Source: Arachis hypogaea (Eukaryota > Streptophyta > Magnoliopsida > Fabales > Fabaceae). Taken from it: 64,000 nucleotides of DNA. The notes below the pieces were generated by a model. That model had not been told where the DNA came from, searched no databases, and saw nothing but the letters and a program-made list of their open reading frames with translations. The stretch lies in assembly GCF_003086295.3 (NCBI RefSeq), contig NC_092051.1:81290445-81354444 (forward strand), read 5' to 3'. Below are positions 1-9,666 of this stretch, in pieces. The position numbers and the translations under genes are program-made. Position 1 is the stretch's first letter; each line of letters starts with the position of its first letter.

Positions 1-1468
1 TTCCTTGAACATCCACCAATGCTTGAGTCTCCAATAAGCCCCATTCTTCAAAATTAATCTCCAAGTCTTGATGGAGTTCTTCACAAACCATGAGCTCGCA
101 AAATTGATTATCCTTGTGCGATCCGAGATTCCATACTTTGTTTTGACACCCGTTTTTAAATTGATCATCATTAGTCCATCCGGGTGGCAAGCAAGATGAA
201 TTCTCACTAAAGCGACCAAACATCATCCTAGACTCAAGCGATCTAGTTCTACACCAACCCTTGCTTTTAAGCCTTGAGCATGCAACCATCACGAACTTTG
301 ATTTAAAATGCCAGCAACTAACCATCTCCCTTTTGCTCTTAAAGCCACAGAAAGCTCTAAGTTTCCCATCCGTCTCAAGCAAACCATATTCAAGTGGACT
401 AATTAAGCTTAGAGATGAAAGATTTACCCACTTGAATGAAAGAATGGATGGTGATGGCTTGGGGAGAGGTATTTCCAATGACCTTACAAGCTCCACTCCC
501 TTATGTTCTTCTTTGATTACCTCCACCTCCTTACAAACTTCTTCAAATTCAATCCTTTGTTCCTCAATTTCATCTAACTCTTCTCCATCACTCAAATTAT
601 AAATGGGAGGATGAGAGAAATCTACCTCCAATTTGCTTTCTATTTCACCAGGAGAAGGTTCCTCAAGTTCAAAGGATTTACCACCAAGAAGGTTTGATGC
701 ATGATCTTCATCACCAAGAGAACTCAATTCTTGCTTCATTCCTTCCAAGTTTTCATGAAACAACTGTTTCGGAGGTTGTACACTCTCCTCCTCAACATCA
801 AATTCAATCTTTTGGAGGGGTTTTCTATGACTTTAGATTCCCATGGCGGTTCCGCATCTCCTAAGTCTTCAACCACTTCTTCCTCTTTTTCAACCATCAT
901 CGGTTCCTCCAATTGTTCAAATACAAAGCAACATTCCTCATTCTCCACCGGAGTTCCCAATCTATCCTTCATGCTATGCTCTTCACTTGATTCTCCACAT
1001 GTGGCCATGGGAGTTCCTTGAGTGCTCAAACATTGGGAAGCTAATCGATTCACCACCTCGTTTAAGGCGGCCGTGAATTCTAGTACTTCCCTTTTCATCT
1101 CTTCTTGCCTTTGAAGGAATAGAGTGAGAGATTCATCCGTTGGCGCTTGGGCTGGATAGGAGGGTTCATTATTTGGGAGGAAGGGTTCATAATAGGAAGG
1201 TGGTTCTTCTTGGTGAAAATGTGGAGGTGGTGTATATGAAATTTGTGGTCCTTGGGAGTATTGATGTTGGAATTGTGGTGGCTCTATGGATTTTCTTACA
1301 TAATGGTTACAAGGATGAAGTCAGGGTAATTGGTTATAAGATGGATAAGGGTCATAGGAAGGTATTTGGTGAAAAGGGGCTTGTGAGTATGGTTGAGGGC
1401 TATGTTGAGGAGGTGGTTCATAGGCATGTGGTGGTGGTTGTTGACACGTACAATAAGGACTACCACAT
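1..1468 (-). pseudogene. Gi acidic/Pro-rich ORF, C-terminal part, decayed
   Basis: On the minus strand this stretch encodes a broken version of the protein whose better copy lies at 14188-15879. The longest open piece (736-1098) contains the conserved segment beginning MKREVLEFTAALNEVV and the acidic stretch around EEEVVEDLGDAEPPWE. Window positions 1-60 correspond to the C-terminal SKHWWMFK segment of the G copy. Several frame breaks separate the pieces, so no product is expected. The region 1100-1468 encodes the Pro/Tyr-rich N-terminal half. No known domain is recognised. Function unknown; position suggests a gag-like or accessory structural protein. Confidence 0.75.
1464..1468. repeat. Target-site duplication CACAT of element A (second copy 11393-11397)
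   Basis: CACAT sits directly before the LTR start (TGGTGCAC) at 1469 and directly after the LTR end (CTCATCA) at 11392. The uninterrupted homologous site in G (near 14390, read in reverse) contains a single CACAT, which supports a normal 5-bp integration footprint. Confidence 0.95.
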
Positions 1469-3195
1469 TGGTGCACGAAATTGTGATCTCTGGTAATGGC
1501 TTCTTAGGCCAGATACTCTGATCTAGTTTTACAGTCTGTCACAACTTCGATACAACTAACCAGCAAGTGCACTGGGTCGTCCAAGTAATACCTTACGTGA
1601 GTAAGGGTCGAATCCCACGGAGATTGTTGGTATAAAGCAAGCTATGGTCACCTTGTAAATCTCAGTCAGGCAGATATAAAGTGATAATGGTGTTTTCGAA
1701 TTTAATATAATAAGATAGGGATAGAAATACTTATGTAAATCATTGGTAGGAATTTCAGATAAGCGAGTGGAGATGCTTTTCGTTCCTCTGAACCTCTGCT
1801 TTCCTGCTATCTTCATCCAATCAGTCTTACTCCTTTCCATGGCTGGCTTTATGTGATACATCACCACTGTCAATGGCTACTTTCGGTCATCTCACGGAAA
1901 AATGATCCAATGCCCTGTCACAGCACGGCTAATCGTCTGGAGGCATCACCCTTGTCAATGGCTTCATCTTATCCTCTCAGTGAATAATATGCTCACGCAC
2001 CCTGTCACGACACGGCTATTCATCTGTCGGTTCTCGATCATGCTGGAATAGGATTTACTATCCTTTTGCGTCTGTCACTAACGCCCTGCAATCGCGAGTT
2101 AGGAGCTCGTCACAGTCATTCAATCATTGAATCCTACTCGGAATACCACAGACAAGGTTTAGACTTTCCGGATTCTCTTGAATGCCGCCATCATTCTAGC
2201 TTACGCCACGAAGATTCTGGTTAGGAGATCTAAGAGATACTCATTCTAGCTTAATTCATGTAGAACGGAAGTGTTTGTCAGACACGCGTTCATAAGGGAG
2301 AAGGATGATGAGCGTCACACATAATCATCACCTTCATCACGTTCTTGGGTGCGAATGGATATCTTAGAAGAGAAATAAGAAGAATTGAATAGAAAACAGT
2401 AGTACTTTGCATTAATCTTTGAGGAACAGCAGAGCTCCACACCTTAATCTATGGAGTGTAGAAACTCTACCGCTGAAAATACATAAGTGAAAGGTCCAGG
2501 CATGGCCGAGATGGCCAGCCCCTCTGATCTAAGAACCAGGCGTCCAAAGATGGTCAAAAAGACGCCTAATACAATAGTAAAAGGTCCTATTTATAATAAA
2601 CTAGTCACTAGGGTTTACATGAGTAAGTAATTGATGCATAAATCCACTTCCGGGGCCCACTTGGTGTGTGTTTGGGCTGAGCTTAAGTGTTTCACGTGCA
2701 GAGGCCATTTGTGGAGTTGAACGCCAGTTTCTGTGCCAGTTTGGGCGTTCAACTCTGGTTTTGGATCCTTTTCTGGCGCTGGACGCCAGATTTGGGCAGA
2801 AGGCTGGCGTTGAACGCCAGTTTACGTCGTCAATTCTTGGCCAAAGTATGGACTATTATATATTTCTGGAAAGCCCTGGATATCTACTTTCCAACGCAAT
2901 TGGAAGCGCGCCATTTCGAGTTCTGTAGCTCCAGAAAATCCACTTTGAGTGCAGGGAGGTCAGAATCCAACAGCATCAGCAGTCCTTCTTCAACCTCTGA
3001 ATCTGATTTCTGCTCAAGTCCCTCAATTTCAGCCAGAAAATACCTGAAATCACAGAAAAACACACAAACTCATAGTAAAGTCCAGAAATGTGAATTTAAC
3101 ATAAAAACTAAGGAAAACATCCCTAAAAGTAACCAGATCCTACTAAAAACATACTAAAAACAATGCCAAAAAGCGTATAAATTATCCGCTCATCA
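1469..3195 (-). repeat. 3' LTR of A
   Basis: 1727 bp, starting (plus strand) TGGTGCAC and ending CTCATCA, i.e. TGATGAG...GTGCACCA in the sense of the element. It contains a palindrome cluster at about 2717-2825 (TGGCGTTGAACGCCA and decayed forms), the conserved upstream block at 2846-2932, a TATA-like TATAAATA on the minus strand at 2587-2594 and a U5 hairpin at 1591-1606. ORFs of 86 and 156 codons in this LTR recur in the other LTR copies but only translate the palindrome array; I do not count them as genes. Confidence 0.95.
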
Positions 3196-3233
3196 CAACA
3201 CCAAACTTAAATTGTTGCTTGTCCCCAAGCAAC
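3196..3233 (-). promoter_or_regulatory. Terminal hairpin plus PPT-like motif of A
   Basis: Read on the minus strand, a perfect 8-bp stem GTTGCTTG-GGGA-CAAGCAAC (3214-3233) is followed by AATTTAAGTTTGGTGTTG and then at once by the LTR start TGATGAG. This is the position where plus-strand DNA priming (polypurine tract) is expected, although the motif is a G/T-rich mixed tract, not pure purine. The same module recurs next to the LTR in B, D and D2, and in modified form in E and G. Confidence 0.8.
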
Positions 3234-4243
3234 TGAAAATCAAATAGGATAAAAAAGAAGAGAATATACTATAAATTCCAAACTATCAATGAAACAGAGC
3301 TTCAATCATATGAGCGGGACTTATAGCTTTTTGCCTCTTGAATAGTTTTGGCATCTCACTTTATCCATTGAGGTTCAGAATGATTGGCATCTATAGGAAC
3401 TTCAGATTTCGAATAGTGTTATTGACTCTCCTAGTTCAGTATGATGATTCTTGAACACAGCTTCTTTATGAGTCTTGGCCGTGGCCCTAAGCACTTTGTT
3501 TTCCAGTATTACCACCAGATACATAAATGCCACAGACACATAATTGGGTGAACCTTTTCAGATTGTGACTCAGCTTTGCTAAAGTCCCCAATTAGAGGTG
3601 TCCAGGGTTCTTAAGCACACTCTTTTTTTTGCTTTGGACCTTGACTTTAACCGCTCAGTCTCAAGTTTTCACTTGACACCTACACGCCACAAGCACATGG
3701 TTAGGGACAGCTTGGTTTAGCCGCTTAGACCAGGATTTTATTCCTTTAGGCCCTCCTATCCACTGATGCTCAAAGCCTTGGGATCCTTTTTAATTGCCCT
3801 TGCCTTTTGGTTTTAAGAGCTTTGGCTTTTTCTGCTTGCCTTTTCTTTTTCTTTCTATTTTTTTTTTCTATTTTTTTCGCCCCTTTCTTTTTTTTTTTTT
3901 TTTTTTTGCAAGCTTTGTTTTTTGCTGCTTTTTCTTGCTTCAAGAATCATTTTTATGATTTTTCAGATTATCAAATAACATGTCTCCTAGTCATCATTCT
4001 TTAAAGAGCCAACATATTTAACATTCTTAAACAACAACTTCAAAAGACATATGCACTGTTCGAGCATACATTCAGAAAACAAGAAGCATTGTCACCACAT
4101 CAATATAATTAAACTAAGTTCAAGGATAAATTCAAAACTCATGTACTTCTTGTTCTTTTGAATTAAAACATTTTTCATTTAAGAGAGGTGATGGATTCAT
4201 AGGACATTCATAACTTTAAGACAAAGTTACTAACTACTAATGA
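3234..4243 (-). other. A 3' untranslated region, no gene
   Basis: About 1 kb between the post-pol ORF remnant and the hairpin/PPT. It contains T-rich tracts on the plus strand (3838-3908), which make a purine-rich RNA in the sense of the element. Homologous to 23714-24858, 36587-37583 and 39376-40486. No ORF is conserved among these copies. Confidence 0.7.
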
Positions 4244-4610
4244 TCATGTAATGAAGACACAAACATAGATAAGCACATAACATAGAAAATGAAAAACAGA
4301 GAAAGTAAGAACAAGGAATGAGTCCACCTTAGTGATATCCTTGAGCTCTTCTATGTCTCTTCCTTGACTTGGCTGCTCCTCCTTCATTGCTTTTAGATCT
4401 TCTCTGATTTCATGAAGGATAATGGAGTGCTCTTGATGTTCCACCCTTAGTTGCTTCCAATAATTGTGTGGAAGAAAATGTATCCCCTGAGGTATCTCAG
4501 GGATCTCTTGATTTGCAGTCAAATGTTCTACCACTGAGCTATAGACCCTTGATGGAAGCTTTTGTCTTCCCTTTCCTCTTTCTAGAGGTTTCTCTGGCCT
4601 TAGGTGCCAT
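4244..4610 (-). pseudogene. A post-pol ORF ('putative plant transposon protein' family), internally deleted
   Basis: The ATG at 4610 starts a basic N-terminus (MAPKARETSRKRKG). After about 20 codons the sequence runs into a tRNA-Cys-like segment (4548-4501), which supplies a TAG stop. The reading then resumes in another frame with the C-terminal part of the family (EIPEIPQGI, then LRVEHQEHSIILHEIRED and GRDIEELKD). The whole central domain present in B (24859-25758) and D2 (40487-41490) is missing. The family sits after integrase in Athila-type elements and is of unknown function (Pfam family I would expect: PF20167). The C-terminal part looks like coiled coil. Confidence 0.75.
4501..4548 (-). 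other. tRNA-Cys(GCA)-like 5' fragment inside the post-pol ORF
   Basis: The minus strand reads GGGTCTATAGCTCAGTGG, then TAGAACATTTGACTGCAAAT, then CAAGAGATCC. This is the acceptor 5' strand, D arm and anticodon arm (CTGCAAA loop, anticodon GCA) of a plant tRNA-Cys, stopping at the variable loop. The T arm and acceptor 3' strand are missing, so it is not a working tRNA gene. A second, different tRNA-Cys-like piece lies at the equivalent place in D (42527-42564). Confidence 0.8.
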
Positions 4611-4650
4611 CAATGGTTATGGAAAAAAACAAAAAAGCTATGCTTTTTAC

Positions 4651-4686
4651 CACACCAAACTTAGAATGTTGCTCGCCCTCGAGCAA
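4651..4686 (-). promoter_or_regulatory. Internal hairpin plus PPT-like motif of A
   Basis: Minus strand: stem TTGCTCG-AGGG-CGAGCAA (4669-4686), then CATTCTAAGTTTGGTGTGG, about 40 bp upstream of the post-pol ATG at 4610. It has the same architecture as the module at the LTR but a different stem sequence with preserved pairing. Possible roles: secondary plus-strand primer, or a signal for producing the downstream ORF. Confidence 0.75.
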
Positions 4687-5017
4687 AAGAAGAAAGAATA
4701 GAAGAATAAGAAGAAGATATGGAGGAGATGGATGGGAGTGGTATTCGGCCATATGGGTGGGATTGGGTGGGAGAGAGATGTTGAATTTTTGAAGGTAGTG
4801 GGTGTATGGATGTGAGTGGTAAAGAGTTAATAGGGAAGAGTGTTTATTGGGAATAGAGGATGATTGAGAAGAGAGAAGAGAGTGAGTGGAGGTAGGTGGG
4901 GATCCTGTGGAGTCCACAGATCCTGAGGTGATCCTGTGAGGTCCACAGATCTTGAGGTGTCAAGGCATTTACATCCCTGCACCAATTTAGGCATGCAAAA
5001 TGCCCTTGCACACAACT

Positions 5018-5190
5018 CTGGGCGTTCAGCGCCAGGTTGGTGCCCATTTTGGGCGTTCAACGCCCCTTTGCTGCCATTTCTGGCGTTGAACGCCAGAACC
5101 ATGCTTGTTCTGGGCGTTCAGCGCCAGGATGCTCCCATTCTGGGCGTTCAGCGCCAGAACTATGCTCTGTTCTGGTGTTTGAACGCCAGA
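5018..5190 (-). repeat. Palindrome array of A (TGGCGTT-N-AACGCCA type)
   Basis: About six units of the form GGGCGTTCAGCGCCAG, TGGCGTTGAACGCCAG or TGGTGTTTGAACGCCAG, spaced 30-40 bp apart, with little else conserved in the spacers. Each intact unit is a perfect dyad with half-site TGGCGTT. It lies between the conserved box and the post-pol ORF. A related cluster is in the LTR. Confidence 0.9.
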
Positions 5191-5325
5191 CAGATGCTCC
5201 TCCAGGGTGTGATTTTTCTTCTGCCGTTTTTTATTCCATTTTTGATTTTTTTATTTATTTTGTGACTCCACATGATCATGAACCTAAGAAAACATGAAAA
5301 ACAATAAAAATAAGAATTAGATAAA

Positions 5326-5376
5326 CATTGGGTTGCCTCCCAACAAGCGCTTCTTTAATGTCAATAGCTTGACAGT
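5326..5376 (-). promoter_or_regulatory. Conserved structured box after gag-pol (A copy)
   Basis: Minus strand: GTCAA-GCTA-TTGAC hairpin, then ATTAAAGAAGCGCTTG, then TTGGGAGGCAACCCAATG, which can fold through GTTG/CAAC or GGG/CCC. Nearly identical in D (43127-43177) and recognisably homologous, with compensating stem changes, in C, G and E. Likely an RNA element acting on transport, packaging or translation; no function is known to me. Confidence 0.75.
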
Positions 5377-5420
5377 GGGCTCTCATGGAGCCTCACAGAT
5401 GTGCAGAGCTTTGTTGAGAC

Positions 5421-5510
5421 TCTCCAACACCAAACTTAGAGTTTGGATATGGGAGTTCAACACCAAACTTAGAGTTTGGTTGTGGCCTCCCAACACCAAA
5501 CTTAGAGTTT
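5421..5510 (-). repeat. Three tandem copies of a PPT-like motif at the 3' end of gag-pro (A)
   Basis: Three copies, about 32 bp apart, of CTCTAAGTTTGGTGTTG (minus strand). They start just after the TAG at 5513-5515. In D, where that codon is CAG, they are translated as a SNSKFGVG repeat. Confidence 0.8.
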
Positions 5511-5512
5511 GA

Positions 5513-7740
5513 CTATGGGGGCTCTGGTTGACTCTGCTGAGAGAGAAGCTTTTCCTGCTTCCTCTCCATGGTTGCAGAGGGAGATCCTTGAGTTTTGAAT
5601 ACAAGGGAGTTCTCATTCCATTGAAGGAATATTTCACCTCTGTCAACATCAATCACAGCTCTTGCTGTGGCCAGGAAAGGTCTTCCTAGGATGATGGATT
5701 CATCCTCTTCCTTTCCAGTATCCAGGACTATGAAATCAGCAGGGATGTAAAGGCCCTCAACCTTTACTAAAACGTCCTCTACTTGTCCATATGCCTGTTT
5801 TCTTGAGCTGTCTGCCATCTCTAATGAGATTTTAGCAGCTTGCACCCCATAGATTCCCAGTTTCTCTATTACAGAGAGGGGCATGAGGTTTATCCCTGAA
5901 CCAAGGTCACACAGAGCCTTAAAGATCATGGTGCCTATGGTACAAGGGATTATGAACTTTCCAGGATCCTGTCTCTTCTGAGGCAATGTCAGTTGATCCA
6001 GATCACTTAGTTCATTGATGAACAAGGGAGGTTCAACTTCCCAAGCATCAATGCCAAATAATTTGGCATTCAGCTTCATGATTGCACCAAGAAACTTGGC
6101 AGTTTGCTCTTCAGTGACATCCTCATTCTCATCAGAAGAGGAATACTCATCAGAGCTCATGAAGGGCATAAGGAGGTTCAATGGAATCTCTATGGTCTCT
6201 AGATGAGCCTCAGAGTCCTTTGGTTCCTCAGAGGGAAGCTCCTTATTGATCACTGGATGTCCCAGGAGGTCCTCCTCCTTGGGATTCACGTCCTCTCCTC
6301 TCCTCAGAGGTTCGGCCATGGCGCTTATGTCAATGGCCTTGCACTCTCCTTTTGGGTTCTCTTCTGTATTGCTTGGGAGAGTACTAGGAGGGATTTCAGT
6401 GATCCTTTTACTCAGCTGGCCCACTTGTGCTTCCAGATTTCTAATGGAAGATCTTGTTTCATTCATGAAACTTACAGTGGCCTTAGATAGATCAGAGACT
6501 AGATTTGCTAAATTAGAAGCATTTTGTTCAGATTTCTCTGTCTGTTGCTGAGTTGATGATGGAAAAGGCTTGCTATTGCTAAACCTGTTTCTTCCACCAT
6601 TATTAAAGCCTTGTTGAGGCTTTTGATCCTTCCATGAGAAATTTGGATGATTTCTCCATGTTGAGTTATAGGTGTTTCCATAAGGTTCACCTAAGTAATT
6701 AACCTCTGCTATTGCAGGGTTCTCAGGATCATAGTCTTCTTCTTCAGAAGATGCCTCTTGAGTACTGTTGGATGCAGCTTGCATTCCATGCAGACTCTGA
6801 GAAATCATATTGACTTGCTAAGTCAATATTTTGTTCTGAGCCAAAATGGCATTCAGAGTATCAACTCAAGAACTCCCTTCTTCATAAGCGTCCCATTATT
6901 CACAGGATTCCTTTCAGAAGTGTACATGAACTGGTTATTAGCAACCATGTCAATGAGTTCTTGAGCTTTTGCAGGTGTTTTCTTTAGGTGAATGGATCCA
7001 CCTGCAGAAGTGTCCAGTGACATCTTTGATAGCTCAGATAAACCATCATAGAATATATCCAGGATGGTCCATTCTGAAAGCATGTCAGAAGGACACTTTT
7101 TGGTCAACTGTTTGTATCTTTCCCAAGCTTCATAGAGGGATTCACCTTCTTTCTGTCTGAAGGTTTGAACATCAGCTCTAAGCTTGCTCAGCTTTTGAGG
7201 AGGAAAGTACTTGGCTAAGAAAGCCGTGACCAGCTTATCCCAAGAGTTCAGGCTGTCTTTGGGTTGAGAATCCAACCATAATCTAGCTCTGTCTCTTACA
7301 GCAAAAGGGAAAAGCATGAGCCTGTAGACTTCAGGATCTACTCCATTAGTCTTAACAGTATCACATATCTGCAAGAATTCAGTTAAGAACTGAAAAGGAT
7401 CTTCAGATGGAAGTCCATGAAACTTGCAGTTCTGCTGCATCAGAGAAACTAATTGAGGTTTCAGCTCAAAGTTGTTTGCTCCAATGGCAGGAATGGAGAT
7501 GCTTCTTCCATGTAAATTGGAATTAGGTGCAGTGAAGTCACCAAGCATCTTCCTTACATTATTATTATTTTCGGCTGCCATCTCCTCTGCTTGTTCGAAA
7601 ATTTCTGAAAGGTTATCTCTGGATTGTTGTATTTTAGCTTCTCTTAATTTTCTCTTCAGAGTCCTTTCAGGTTCTGGATCTGCTTCCACAAGAATGTTCT
7701 TATCCTTTCTCCTGCTCATATGACAAGGAAGAATGGACAA
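5513..7740 (-). pseudogene. A gag-protease polyprotein, frameshifted
   Basis: Probable start is the ATG at 7719 (MSRRKDKN). Upstream to 7740 is also open. The part to 6853 is a Retrotrans_gag-type capsid (PF03732 expected) with FLTEFLQICDTVKTNGVDPE, LMLFPFAVRDRARLWLDSQP and YEAWERYKQLTKKCP. A 1-bp deletion near 6866 ends that frame. A TAG at 6818-6820 (CAG in relatives) follows, then the frame is open again from 6808 to 5513. This second part holds an NC-like Asn/Gly-rich stretch without an obvious CCHC knuckle, then a retropepsin-like protease with CDLGSGINLMP (active-site Asp) and IILGRPFLATARAVIDV. The frame ends shortly after protease with TQGSPSATMERKQEKLL and a TAG, so the element never coded for RT here or lost it. 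Confidence 0.9.
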
Positions 7741-9642
7741 AAAAATGATAATAATAATAGAGATCCTTTATACCACAGTATAGGGATCCCTTTGTGAGTG
7801 GAAGAAAAGGGGGAGACAAAGAATGTAATATAATGGAAGAAACACAACTGTGAGAATGGAAGAGATGTGAGATGAGATGTTAGGATATGAATGAATAAAT
7901 AGAATAGGATGGGGGAGGTATAATTTTCGAAAATTATTTTGAAAAGGAGTTAGTGATTTTTGAAAATTGGTTTTTGAAAATTTGTTAGTATTTTTCGAAA
8001 ATTTTTTTTAAATAAAAATAAAAATAAAAATAATTAGTTAATTAAAAAGAAATTTTTGAAAAAGGGGGAGATATTTTCGAAAACTAGAAAGAGAGAATTA
8101 GTTAGGTGGTTTTGAAAAAGTTAAGAAACAAACAAAAAGTTAGTTAGTTAGTTGAAACAAATTTTGAAAAGATAAGAAGTTAGGAGGTTAGAAAAGATAT
8201 TTTGAAAAGATATTTTTGAAAAAGATAAGATAAGAAGATATTTTTGAAAAGATATGATAGAAATTAGTTTTTGAAAAAGATTTGATTTTTAAAATCACAA
8301 TAAATGACTTGATTCATATGAAATCACAAGATATGATTCTAGAACTTAAAGTTTGAATCTTTCTTAACAAGCAAGTAACAAACTTCAAATTTTTGAATCA
8401 AAACATTAATTGATTATGTTATTTTCGAAAATTTGGTATTAAAAATAAGGAAAAGATTTTTGAAAAATATTTTTGGAATTTTCGAAAATAACTAATAATT
8501 TTGAAAAAGATTTGATTTTTGAAAAAGATTTTGAAAAAGATAAGATTTTCAAATTGAAAATTTGATTTGACTCATAAGGAACAACTTGATTTTAAATTTT
8601 TTTTGAAAAAGTCAATCCAAATTTTCGAATTTGATGAGAGAAAAAGGGAAAGATATTTTTTTGATTTTTGAAATTTTTATGAAAAACATGAAAATTATGC
8701 AATGCATGAAATTTTTAGATCAAAACAATGAATGCATGCAAGAATGCTATGAATGTCAAGATGAACACCAAGAACACTATGAATGTCAAGATGAACATCA
8801 TAGACACAATTTTGAAAAAATTTTTAATGCAAAGAAATCATGCAAGACACCAAACTTAGAATTCTTTAATGCTTACGCACTAAGAATTCAAGAATGCATA
8901 AGAAAAACATGAAAAGACACAGAACAAAAAATCATCAAGATCAAACAAGAAGACTTACCAAGAACAACTTGAAGATCATGAAGAACACTATGAATGCATG
9001 AAATTTTCGAAAAAAATGCAAGATGCATATGCAAGTGACACCAAACTTATGATATGACTCAAGACTCAAACAAGAACAAAAAATATTTTTGATTTTTATG
9101 ATTTTCTAATTTTTTTGGATTTTTATTTTATATTTTTCGAAAATTAAAAGGAAAAATAAGGATTCCAAAATTTTTAATATGAATTCCAGGAATCTTGCAT
9201 TCTTAGTCTAAAGCTTCAGTCCAGAAATTAGACATGGCTCACTAGCCAGCCAAGCTTTCAAAGAAAGCTCCAGTCCAAAACACTAGACATGGCCAATGGC
9301 CAGCCAAGCTTCAGCATTTAACACCAGAGTATATTGATCTTGATAACAAATTGCTGCTCATCATTTATCAAGTATGTAACTTACCTCTGATGGTTTGGAA
9401 GCCTCAGTCCAAAAGAATTTAGACATGGCTTTACAGCCAGCCAGGCTTCTCATGCTTCATGAAACACTAGAATTCATTCTTAAAAATCTTGAATAAAATT
9501 TTTTAAAATATTTTTATTTTTTTTTCAAAAACAGATGAGAAAATTTTAGAAATATTTTTGAAAAATTTTTGAAAAGAAAACGAAAAGAAAGTTACCCAAT
9601 CTGAGCAACAAGATGAACCGTCAGTTGTCCAAACTCGAACAA
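7741..9642 (-). other. A 5' leader, no gene
   Basis: About 1.9 kb of AT-rich DNA between PBS and gag. It is packed with TTTTCGAAAA and TTTTTGAAAA words and scattered ACACCAAACTTA words (8850, 9041). No conserved ORF. The same composition occurs in the leader of D (47194-48535). Confidence 0.75.
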
Positions 9643-9660
9643 TCCCCGGCAACGGCGCCA
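9643..9660 (-). other. Primer-binding site of A (tRNA-Asp)
   Basis: Minus strand TGGCGCCGTTGCCGGGGA, a perfect 18-nt complement to the 3' end of plant tRNA-Asp(GUC). Six bases (aaaact on the plus strand) separate it from the LTR. Confidence 0.95.
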
Positions 9661-9666
9661 AAAACT

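Noticed and set aside
2687..3157. 156-codon ORF repeated in both LTRs of A as a conserved gene
   Set aside because: It translates the palindrome cluster and upstream block; its conservation follows from the LTRs being young duplicates, and it is broken in the D LTRs.
4501..4548. Functional tRNA-Cys gene
   Set aside because: Lacks T arm and 3' acceptor strand.
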